Source: Solirubrobacterales bacterium
GTDB lineage: Bacteria; Actinomycetota; Thermoleophilia; Solirubrobacterales; Solirubrobacteraceae
DNA length: 11,728 nt
Assembly: GCA_003134675.1 (NCBI GenBank)
Contig: PLBZ01000025.1
Coordinates: 1,386 to 13,113, forward strand
Direction of reading: 5' to 3'
The translations under genes were made by a program, and so were the position numbers. The number at the start of each line of letters is the position of its first letter. Position 1 is the stretch's first letter. Positions 1 through 6,388 of this stretch are shown here, piece after piece. A model generated the notes under the pieces. The model was given only the letters and a program-made list of their open reading frames with translations, had not been told where the DNA came from and ran no database searches.

Positions 1-2
1 AC

Positions 3-149
3 CTCTACATCCCCTGGTTCTTCGGACTCGTGCTGCTGGCTCTCCTCGGCGCCCGTGTCGGCAGCGACCACGTCCCTACGCCGCGTGCGTCGGTGCGGGA
101 CGCGGCATCAGCACCTGCTCGATCGAGTCCGCTCGCAGCGGCTCAGTAG
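3..149 (+). CDS. C-terminal end of a membrane protein (partial)
   Basis: The frame is open from the left edge to a TAG at 147-149 and encodes the last 48 residues of a protein whose start lies outside the window. The first ~17 residues (LYIPWFFGLVLLALLGA) form a convincing transmembrane helix, followed by an Arg/Ser/Ala/Pro-rich tail that is probably cytoplasmic. Third positions are almost all G or C over the first ~100 bases, which supports a real gene. G/C bias weakens where it overlaps the opposite-strand phosphoesterase gene. The two genes converge and overlap by 74 bases. Too little remains to name a family, and the reading frame is a judgement because all three plus-strand frames are open at the edge. 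Confidence 0.42.
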   Translation, partial: LYIPWFFGLVLLALLGARVGSDHVPTPRASVRDAASAPARSSPLAAAQ

Positions 150-960
150 CCGAGCAGCGGATCAGCACTCCCATCAGCCAGGGGTCCTCTTCGGAGGTCT
201 CAAAGCGCACCGGCATCTGCGTCAGCAGCGACTCGATTGCCTGCTCGCGCTTGACGCCGATCACGCCGCCGCGCGGACCGGTCATACCGACGTCGGTGAT
301 GTAGGCGGTCCCGCCCGGCAGCACGCGCGCGTCGGCGGTCGGCACGTGCGTGTGGGTGCCGACGACGGCCGTCACACGCCCATCCAGGTGCCAGCCCATC
401 GCGACCTTCTCGCTCGTCGCCTCGGCGTGCATGTCCACGAGGATCTGATCGACATCCTCCAGCTCGCCCAGTGCGTTCTCGATCTCGATGAACGCGGAAC
501 GGCCGGCGCGGAGGTAGAGATTGCCGCTGAGGTTGACGACGCCCAGGCGCACGCCGTCACGCTCCACCACGCAGGCGCCGCGGCCGGGCTGGATACTCAG
601 GAAGTTGGCCGGGCGCACGATCCGCGGCTCGGATTCCAGATACGGGTAGATCTCGCGGCGGTGGTAGGTGTGGTTACCGAGCGTGATCGCATCGACCCCG
701 GCCGCCAACAGCTGGTCGGCGGCCTTCGGCGTGATCCCCAGCCCGCCCGCGACGTTCTCGCCGTTGACCACGACGAACGTCGGGCCCAGGCGCTCGCGCA
801 GCGCCGGCAAACACTCGAGCAGCGTGCGCCGGCCGATGCCGCCGACGAGATCGCCTACGAACAGGATGCTCGATCCTCCATCCCGCGGCGCGGATGCCTC
901 CCGCTCGGAGCTCGCCTCGGACTCACCCGCGCCGGTTGAGGTCGCCTCGCACTCAGCCAT
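76..960 (-). CDS. YmdB-family metallophosphoesterase (2',3'-cyclic nucleotide phosphodiesterase-like)
   Basis: This 294-residue protein belongs to the TIGR00282/YmdB group of binuclear-metal phosphoesterases; Bacillus YmdB hydrolyses 2',3'-cyclic AMP. The metal-site residues appear in family order: Asp37 in VGDLVG, Glu68 and Asn69 in NGENV, Asn96-His97 in LGNHTYH, His178 in VDMHAEATSEK, and His203/His205 in GTHTHVPTAD. ITDVGMTGP (221-229) is also a family motif. It has no signal peptide and is likely cytoplasmic. The first ~30 residues are a Ser/Glu/Ala-rich extension before the usual N-terminal strand (ILFVGD). The ATG at 960-958 is preferred because an ATG 66 bases further upstream would run into the divergent AI-2E gene, and no in-frame ATG, GTG or TTG was found between 960 and the conserved domain. 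No clear ribosome binding site precedes it. Family assignment is firm; the substrate is not shown by sequence. Confidence 0.9.
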   Translation of the reverse strand: MAECEATSTGAGESEASSEREASAPRDGGSSILFVGDLVGGIGRRTLLECLPALRERLGPTFVVVNGENVAGGLGITPKAADQLLAAGVDAITLGNHTYHRREIYPYLESEPRIVRPANFLSIQPGRGACVVERDGVRLGVVNLSGNLYLRAGRSAFIEIENALGELEDVDQILVDMHAEATSEKVAMGWHLDGRVTAVVGTHTHVPTADARVLPGGTAYITDVGMTGPRGGVIGVKREQAIESLLTQMPVRFETSEEDPWLMGVLIRCSATEPLRADSIEQVLMPRPAPTHAA

Positions 961-964
961 ACTC
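936..964 (+). promoter_or_regulatory. Candidate sigma-70-type promoter for the plus-strand gene array
   Basis: TTGAGG (936-941) and CATACT (958-963) are separated by 16 bases; each matches four of six consensus positions. Transcription would begin around 970, just ahead of the ribosome binding site and ATG of the AI-2E gene. The -35 side lies inside the start of the divergent phosphoesterase gene, as it must, since only 23 bases separate the two start codons. The match is modest and this is a proposal only. Confidence 0.28.
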
Positions 965-974
965 TGGCGATGGT

Positions 975-980
975 GGGAGG
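975..980 (+). promoter_or_regulatory. Ribosome binding site of the AI-2E gene (decides the start)
   Basis: GGGAGG lies three bases before the ATG at 984. The frame stays open back to an ATG at 894, but that extension would be a low-complexity Arg/Pro/Ser stretch antisense to the phosphoesterase gene. This purine-rich site therefore favours 984. Confidence 0.6.
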
Positions 981-983
981 CAG

Positions 984-2195
984 ATGAGCGGCGTCCCCGA
1001 GAGCGCAGCAGAGGCGACTCCCCCAAGCGAAGAGGAGCGAAAGCTGACCGGCTCCCCAGAGGCGCAGCCGCCGGACCGATCGGAGATCGGCCAGCCGCGC
1101 GTGGTCGTGCCCCGCTGGGTCCAGCTGGTGCTGCTCCCGATCGCGCTGCTCGCGCTGTGGGCGCTGGCGAAAGCCGCTGGGAAAGTGCTGGTGATCTTCA
1201 TCGTGGCAGGGGTCATCGCGTTGATCCTCAACCCGGCTGTCGCCTTCCTCCAACGCTCGCGGTTTCCTCGCGGCCTGGCGGTGCTCACCGTATACCTCGC
1301 ATTCTTCCTGACGCTAGCCGGTATCGGCTTCTTGCTCGCGAACCCTATCTCCGATCAGGTGCGCACGTTCACGAACAACCTGCCGCACATCGTCGACGAA
1401 GCAAACAAGAAGATCGCCACGTTTCAGGGCGAACTGAACCAGCACGGCCTGCATGTGGAACTCGTCAAGCAGGGCAAAACGGCGCTGCAGAGCATCCAGG
1501 ACAAAGTGGCCAAGAGCGCCGGCAAACTGGCGTCGTTCGGGGGTGCGTTGGCCACCGAAGCGGCCAACGCGATCTTCGACCTGATCCTCGTGTTCGTGCT
1601 GTCCGTGTATATGCTCGTCTACGGCGAGCGAATCGGGGCGCTCGTGCGCCGGGGCATGCCCCCCGGCGACGGGACGCCTGCGGATGATTACCCCACGCTC
1701 GTCCAGCACGCGATCTCGCGCTACGTCGGGGGACAGCTCCTGTTCAGCCTGATCATGGGCACGACCGCCGGCGTGTCGCTCTACTTGTTCGGCGTGCTCG
1801 GCATCTTCCCGGATGGCAGCAGGTACGCGGTCGTATTTGGCATCTGGGTCGGGTTCATGGAGCTGATCCCCTACCTCGGGCCGATCCTGGGAGCCCTGCT
1901 GCCTATCCTGGTGGCGCTCTTCACCGACCCAATTGCTGCCCTGTGGGTGGCGCTGCTGTTCGTCGGTCTCCAGCAGCTCGAGGGCCACATCGTGGCGCCG
2001 CAGATCTTCGGACACACGCTGCGCATCAACCCGCTGCTGGTGATCTTCGCGCTGCTGCTCGGCCTCCAGCTCTACGGGATCGTGGGCGCGCTGGTGGCGC
2101 TGCCGATTCTCTCGATCTTGCGCGAGACGGCCGTCTACCTGAGCCGCCACCTGACGCTCGAGTCGTGGGAGAACAGGCGAGACGGAGTCCTGTGA
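984..2195 (+). CDS. AI-2E family transporter (PF01594, YdgG/PerM/TqsA-like permease)
   Basis: This 403-residue inner-membrane protein has the layout of the AI-2E (PF01594) family. There is a hydrophilic, acidic/Pro-rich N-terminus (1-45), a hydrophobic pair at about 46-83, a helix at about 97-119, a soluble segment at about 120-190, a helix at about 194-213, and a C-terminal bundle from about 247. Family hallmarks are ELIPYLGPILG (293-303) and EGHIVAPQIFGHTLRINP (333-350) followed by LLVIFALLLG. Members have been linked to autoinducer-2 export, sodium/proton exchange or unknown substrates, so the name should not be read as proof of quorum signalling. The gene diverges from the phosphoesterase, and its stop codon overlaps the GTG start of the next gene, suggesting co-transcription with the ABC transporter. 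Family confidence is high; substrate is unknown. Confidence 0.92.
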   Translation: MSGVPESAAEATPPSEEERKLTGSPEAQPPDRSEIGQPRVVVPRWVQLVLLPIALLALWALAKAAGKVLVIFIVAGVIALILNPAVAFLQRSRFPRGLAVLTVYLAFFLTLAGIGFLLANPISDQVRTFTNNLPHIVDEANKKIATFQGELNQHGLHVELVKQGKTALQSIQDKVAKSAGKLASFGGALATEAANAIFDLILVFVLSVYMLVYGERIGALVRRGMPPGDGTPADDYPTLVQHAISRYVGGQLLFSLIMGTTAGVSLYLFGVLGIFPDGSRYAVVFGIWVGFMELIPYLGPILGALLPILVALFTDPIAALWVALLFVGLQQLEGHIVAPQIFGHTLRINPLLVIFALLLGLQLYGIVGALVALPILSILRETAVYLSRHLTLESWENRRDGVL

Positions 2196-2926
2196 GCGAG
2201 AGGCTGGCCGGGGCTGGGCTTGGCGGGCCCATTCTAAGTGTCCGAGACCTCACGATGCGCTACGGCGAGCGCGAGGCGCTGTGCGGAGTCAGCTTCGATG
2301 CAGTTGCGGGTGAGCTGGTGGCGATTGTGGGCCCCAACGGCGCAGGCAAGACGACACTCCTGTCAATACTCGCCGGGATCCAGCGTCCGAGCGCGGGCAG
2401 CGTCGATCGGGTCCCCCGCGAAGTCGGGTGGGTTCCGCAGCAGCCGGCGCTCTACTCCAAGCTCTCGGCCGCGGAGAATCTCGAGCTGTTCGCCCGCCTG
2501 GAGAAAGTCGCTGACGCTGGGCAGGCGGTGGAGCGGATGCTCGAGCAGACCGGCCTGCGCGAGCGCGCCGCCGAGCAGGTGGGGCTCCTGTCGGGGGGCA
2601 ACCGCCAACGCGTGAACGTCGCGATAGGCCTGCTCGCGGATCCACCGGTGCTCGCGCTAGACGAGCCCTCTTCCGCGCTTGACCCGGGTCAGCGCGCGCG
2701 GTTGTGGGGCTTTATCCGTGGCTTGGCGGCCGCCGGCACGTGCGTCGTGTTCTCGACGCACGATGTGAGTGAGGTACAGCGTTATGCCACGCGCGCACTC
2801 GTGCTCGCCGATGGGGAGTTGCTGTTCGACGGCTCCCCCGAGTCGTTCCTAGCCGCGGCCGGCGAGGAGGATGGGGACTTCGAGGACGCGTTCGTCTCAT
2901 TCCTGAACGGGCATGGTCACCGATGA
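2192..2926 (+). CDS. ABC transporter ATP-binding protein (ABC-2 exporter type)
   Basis: This 244-residue nucleotide-binding subunit would power the permease encoded next. All core motifs are visible: Walker A GPNGAGKTT (47-55), the Q-loop in WVPQQPALYSKLSAAEN, the signature LLSGGNRQRV, Walker B VLALDEPSSALD with the catalytic Glu, and the switch His in FSTHD. The fold and length suit the NatA/DrrA-like group that pairs with ABC-2 permeases. The start is the GTG at 2192, which overlaps the previous stop as GTGA and has GGAG at 2184-2187. A start at the later Met (residue 22) would remove the first strand of the domain. Its stop overlaps the ATG of the permease by four bases, so translation is probably coupled. 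The substrate cannot be read from this subunit. Confidence 0.93.
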   Translation: MSERLAGAGLGGPILSVRDLTMRYGEREALCGVSFDAVAGELVAIVGPNGAGKTTLLSILAGIQRPSAGSVDRVPREVGWVPQQPALYSKLSAAENLELFARLEKVADAGQAVERMLEQTGLRERAAEQVGLLSGGNRQRVNVAIGLLADPPVLALDEPSSALDPGQRARLWGFIRGLAAAGTCVVFSTHDVSEVQRYATRALVLADGELLFDGSPESFLAAAGEEDGDFEDAFVSFLNGHGHR

Positions 2927-4254
2927 GGTGGCTCTTGCGTAAGGACCTGCTGATCCTGCGTCGTTCGCGGCTGACGGTGGCGCTGCTCGTGATCTATCCC
3001 GTGGCGATTGCCCTGCTGATCGGGCTGGCCCTCTCGCGCGGTCCCACCAAGCCGCGCGTGGCGATCGTCGATGAAACCACCCCCGGCGCGACCGTCCAAG
3101 TCGGTGGCCGCAGCGTCGACGTCAGCCAGTATGCGGAGCAGCTGTTTAGTGAGGTGCAACCCGTGAGAACTGCGACCCGCGGACAGGCCGTCGCGAAGAT
3201 CAAGTCGGGCGCCGTGCTGGCAGCGGTGGTGATCCCCCGCGACATCGCCGCGCGGCTCTCCTCGGATGTCACTCAGGCACGGCTGGAAGTGCTGTATAAC
3301 GGCGACGCACTCGAGCAGTCGCTTGTGCAGTCCTCGCTCAACTCCGCGCTCGCGCAGGCGAACCTGGGGTTTTCTGAACAGATTCAACGCGCCGCCGCCC
3401 AGGCGATCGGACTGCTGCTGCGAGGCGGCAACCTCGGCGTGCTCGGAGCGCCCCCCAACCTGATCGGTCTCAGCCAGATCCCACCTCTACTAAAGGGCAT
3501 CATCGCGCGCCAGCCGCCGGGCCACGACCGCAGCCAGCTGGAACGGATGCTCAGCTTCGCCACCTTTGCTGCCCAGAACCTCGCCCTCTCAAAGACCGTC
3601 CTACAGACGATCAGCCAGCCGATTGCCGTACGCAGCACGCTGCTGCACGGCCGCCGCACCCCGCTCAACACGTTCGCCGTGGTCGTGGCGGTGAGCGTGT
3701 CGCTGATGTTCGTCTGTGTGCTGCTCGCCGCCGGAGGAGTGGCGCTCGAGCGCGAAGAGCACGCGCTAGCCCGCCTGTTGCGTGGGTTGGTCTCACGCGA
3801 GGGGCTACTGGCCGAGAAGGCGCTGCTCGCCGCCGTTTGTTCGTTCGCGCTCGCCTTCGCGATGCTCGCCGGCATCGGCGCGTTCGTCAGCCTCGACTGG
3901 TCGCGCGTCGGTCTGTGGTTGGCGGCGCTCGCCCTCGGCGCCCTCGCGTTCGGCGCCCTCGGTGTGGCGATCGGCGCGCTCGCCCGGGAGGTGCGCGCGG
4001 CCTCGCTGCTCGCCTTCCTGCTGTCGCTGCCGCTCGCCTTCCTCGCGCTCGTCCCGGCGGGGTCAGTGGCCAGCGGCCTCTATGACGCGATCGGCACGAT
4101 CTCGTTCGTGTTCCCCTTCAAGGCCTCCCTCCAGGCACTCGATGCGGCCGTCAACCAATCCGCTCCCGGCATCTGGGTCTCGCTCGCGCACCTCACCGGC
4201 CTGGCCGTGCTGTTCGGCGCACTCGCGCGCGTGGGGCTGCGACGCGTGGAGTGA
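2923..4254 (+). CDS. ABC-2 type transporter permease
   Basis: This 443-residue membrane protein has the ABC-2 permease layout with a large extracytoplasmic domain. There is a short basic cytoplasmic N-terminus, one helix (about 17-38), about 210 mostly polar residues outside the membrane (39-250), and then a hydrophobic bundle. Helices in the bundle lie at about 250-272, 300-322, 331-354, 358-379 and 418-436, with another weaker hydrophobic stretch near 385-400. The segment 273-300 (REEHALARLLRG) is the charged cytoplasmic loop where such permeases meet the ATPase. ATG overlaps the ATPase stop as ATGA, so the two form a transcriptionally and probably translationally coupled exporter. One permease would need to dimerise. 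The cargo is unknown; lipids, peptides, drugs or sodium are all transported by relatives. Proximity to haem genes is suggestive only. Confidence 0.88.
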   Translation: MRWLLRKDLLILRRSRLTVALLVIYPVAIALLIGLALSRGPTKPRVAIVDETTPGATVQVGGRSVDVSQYAEQLFSEVQPVRTATRGQAVAKIKSGAVLAAVVIPRDIAARLSSDVTQARLEVLYNGDALEQSLVQSSLNSALAQANLGFSEQIQRAAAQAIGLLLRGGNLGVLGAPPNLIGLSQIPPLLKGIIARQPPGHDRSQLERMLSFATFAAQNLALSKTVLQTISQPIAVRSTLLHGRRTPLNTFAVVVAVSVSLMFVCVLLAAGGVALEREEHALARLLRGLVSREGLLAEKALLAAVCSFALAFAMLAGIGAFVSLDWSRVGLWLAALALGALAFGALGVAIGALAREVRAASLLAFLLSLPLAFLALVPAGSVASGLYDAIGTISFVFPFKASLQALDAAVNQSAPGIWVSLAHLTGLAVLFGALARVGLRRVE

Positions 4255-4280
4255 CGGAGACGCTCTAACCTGAGAGGGCG

Positions 4281-5261
4281 ATGCCCTTTCCCCAGACGCG
4301 CATGCGCAGGCTTCGCGCATCGGCCGCGCTGCGTGGACTGGTGCGCGAGACCGAGCTGCGCCCCGGTCAGCTGCTGCTGCCGCTGTTCGTCTCTGAGGCC
4401 GTCGCGAGCCGTGATCCAATCGCGGCTATGCCCGGTGTCGATCGCCTGTCGATAGCTCAGGCGATCGACGAGGCCCGCCAGGCGCACGCCCTGGGGATCG
4501 CTGGGGTGTTGCTGTTCGGAGTCCCGGCAAACAAGGACCCGGAGGGCACGGGGGCCTGGGACGATGACGGTGTGGTGCAGGTAGCTCTACATGCCCTGCG
4601 CGAGGCCGTACCGGATCTGCTGCTGATCACCGACGTGTGCCTATGCGAGTACACAGAGCACGGGCACTGCGGCGTGTTGGATTCCGAGGGGCAGGTCGAT
4701 AACGACGCTTCGCTTGAACTACTGGCGCGCACCGCCGTCAGCCATGCCCGAGCCGGAGCTGACATCGTGGCGCCCTCAGACATGATGGACGGAAGAGTCG
4801 GGGCGATCCGCACCGAGCTAGACGGCGAAGGGTTCGCCCAGACACCGATCATGGCCTACTCGGCTAAGTTCGCCTCAGCTTTCTACGGGCCGTTTCGCGA
4901 AGCAGCTGGGTCGACCCCTTCCTTCGGAGACCGCCGGACCTACCAGCTGGACCCCGCCAATGCCCGCCAGGCGCTGCGCGAGACGCTGCTCGATGTTCAG
5001 GAGGGCGCCGACATGGTGATGGTCAAGCCGGCGCTGGCCTACGGCGATTTGATTCGGGCAACCCGAGAGGCCACAGAACTACCGGTGGTCGCATACAACG
5101 TCAGCGGCGAGTATGCGATGGTCAAGGCGGCCGCCGCCGCCGGATATCTGGACGAGCGCACGACGGTTCTAGAGATACTGACGTCCCTACGCCGCGCGGG
5201 GGCTGACATCATCATCTCCTACCACGCGAAGGATGCGGCCCAATGGCTAGCCAAGACCTGA
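4281..5261 (+). CDS. hemB: Porphobilinogen synthase (5-aminolevulinate dehydratase), zinc type
   Basis: This 326-residue cytoplasmic enzyme condenses two 5-aminolevulinate molecules to porphobilinogen, the first common step after ALA in tetrapyrrole synthesis. The family's two active-site lysines are present: Lys196 in MAYSAKFAS and Lys249 (Schiff base) in MVMVKPALAYGD. Cys120, Cys122 and Cys130 in DVCLCEYTEHGHCG form the zinc site, so this is the zinc-dependent type, not the Asp-rich magnesium type. MPGVDRLS near residue 50 and the C-terminal SGEYAM motif are also typical. The start at 4281 follows GAGAGGG (4272-4278) after a 26-base gap from the permease. Its 3' end overlaps the next gene by 19 bases. 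Length is normal for the family. Confidence 0.97.
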   Translation: MPFPQTRMRRLRASAALRGLVRETELRPGQLLLPLFVSEAVASRDPIAAMPGVDRLSIAQAIDEARQAHALGIAGVLLFGVPANKDPEGTGAWDDDGVVQVALHALREAVPDLLLITDVCLCEYTEHGHCGVLDSEGQVDNDASLELLARTAVSHARAGADIVAPSDMMDGRVGAIRTELDGEGFAQTPIMAYSAKFASAFYGPFREAAGSTPSFGDRRTYQLDPANARQALRETLLDVQEGADMVMVKPALAYGDLIRATREATELPVVAYNVSGEYAMVKAAAAAGYLDERTTVLEILTSLRRAGADIIISYHAKDAAQWLAKT

Positions 5262-6358
5262 CAGAGCAAATATCAGCTGAGCAGCGCGCGAGCGCCGCGA
5301 TCCCCAAGACCCGCAGCCGCAAGGACGGGGCGGCCGCGCCGCTGGACGATCTCGACCGCAAGCTCCTCAACCTCATGCAAGGCAGCTTTCCGCTCCATTC
5401 CAGGCCCTACGCAGCTGTGGCGGATGCCGCCGAAGTGGCGGAAAATGAGGTGCTCGCTCGCGTCCAGCGCTTGCTCGACGAGCGCATCATCCGGCAGGTC
5501 ACACCGATCTACGACACCCGCGCGCTCGGCTACGGATCGATGCTCGTGGCCGCCAAGGTCGACCCCGAGAACCCCTGGCAAGCGGCCAAGATCGTCAACT
5601 CCCACCCCGGGGTCTCGCACAACTACCTGCGCAACCACGACTTCAACATGTGGTTCACGCTCGCCGTGGAGCCCGACTCGAAGCTGGGCCTCGACGGGAC
5701 ACTCGATGTGCTTCAGCAGCTGACCGGGGCAGAGTCGATCCGCCAGCTGCCCACGCTAAAGCTGTTCAAGATTCGCATGGACTTGGAGATGGAGGGCGGC
5801 ACGGGTGCGCTGACCAGCGAGGGCGTCGCGCAGGAGCCGGTCGACCTGCAGCCGGTCAGCTACGACGAACTGGACATGAATGTGATCCGTGCGACCCAGG
5901 GCGACATGCCGGTGATCGAAGAGCCCTACGCTCCGGCCGCTGGGCGCCTGGGCCTTAGCGTGGAGGCGCTTTTGGAGCACATGCAGGGTATGCACGAGCG
6001 TGGGTTGCTGCGGCGCGTGGCGGCCATCCTCTATCACCGCCGAGCTGGGTTCTCGGCTAACGGGATGGGTGTCTGGAAGGTCTCCCCGGAGCAGATCGGC
6101 GAGCTAGGGCCGCGGATGGCGTCCTTCCGCGGCATTTCCCATTGCTACGAGCGTCCCACCTACGCTGACTGGCCCTACTCCGTGTTCACGATGGCGCACG
6201 GCCGCTCCAAGGAGGAGTGCGATGCGGTGCTCGACGCGATCGCCGAGCAGACCGGCATCCACGAGCGCGCCACCCTCTACTCCTCGACCGAGTTCAAGAA
6301 GATCCGCCTCCTCTACTTCACCGAGGACTTCAAGAACTGGGAGAGCCAGCACGCGTGA
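5243..6358 (+). CDS. ahbAB: Fused siroheme decarboxylase-like protein (AhbA-AhbB / NirDL family)
   Basis: This 371-residue protein has two Lrp/AsnC-like modules in tandem. Module 1 (about 34-183) opens with LDDLDRKLLNLMQGSFP and contains HNYLRNHDFNMWFTL (126-140), which is AhbA/NirD-like. Module 2 (about 206-365) opens with YDELDMNVIRATQGDMP and contains LYHRRAGFSANGMGVW (263-278) and HCYERP...WPYSVFTMAHG (300-320), which is AhbB/NirL-like. The family decarboxylates siroheme to 12,18-didecarboxysiroheme, an intermediate in the siroheme-dependent haem route and in haem d1 synthesis. The helix-turn-helix regions are inherited from a regulator fold and such proteins are often mislabelled as Lrp regulators. 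The first ~30 residues are a polar extension. The ATG lies inside hemB's end with GAAGGA at 5228-5233. Family assignment is strong; which haem pathway it serves is not shown here. Confidence 0.86.
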   Translation: MASQDLTEQISAEQRASAAIPKTRSRKDGAAAPLDDLDRKLLNLMQGSFPLHSRPYAAVADAAEVAENEVLARVQRLLDERIIRQVTPIYDTRALGYGSMLVAAKVDPENPWQAAKIVNSHPGVSHNYLRNHDFNMWFTLAVEPDSKLGLDGTLDVLQQLTGAESIRQLPTLKLFKIRMDLEMEGGTGALTSEGVAQEPVDLQPVSYDELDMNVIRATQGDMPVIEEPYAPAAGRLGLSVEALLEHMQGMHERGLLRRVAAILYHRRAGFSANGMGVWKVSPEQIGELGPRMASFRGISHCYERPTYADWPYSVFTMAHGRSKEECDAVLDAIAEQTGIHERATLYSSTEFKKIRLLYFTEDFKNWESQHA

Positions 6359-6388
6359 CGTGCCCGGCTCGCCTCGCCTTCGATATCC

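Noticed and set aside
55..939. Long open plus-strand frame opposite the phosphoesterase gene
   Set aside because: It is an antisense shadow produced by GC-rich third positions; its translation is His/Arg/Asp-rich without any recognisable motif, while the minus strand carries a complete metallophosphoesterase.
1314..2150. Long open minus-strand frame opposite the AI-2E gene
   Set aside because: The translation is Gln/Arg/Asp/His-rich and low in hydrophobic residues; the plus strand encodes a clear membrane protein family here.
984..2195. Autoinducer-2 transport and quorum sensing as the role of the AI-2E gene
   Set aside because: The family name reflects one studied member; nothing nearby (no luxS or lsr-like gene) supports an AI-2 role.
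5243..6358. Reading the Ahb-like protein as an Lrp/AsnC transcriptional regulator
   Set aside because: The tandem module layout and the motifs LYHRRAGFSANGM and HCYERP...WPY are those of siroheme decarboxylases; the regulator-like fold is shared ancestry.
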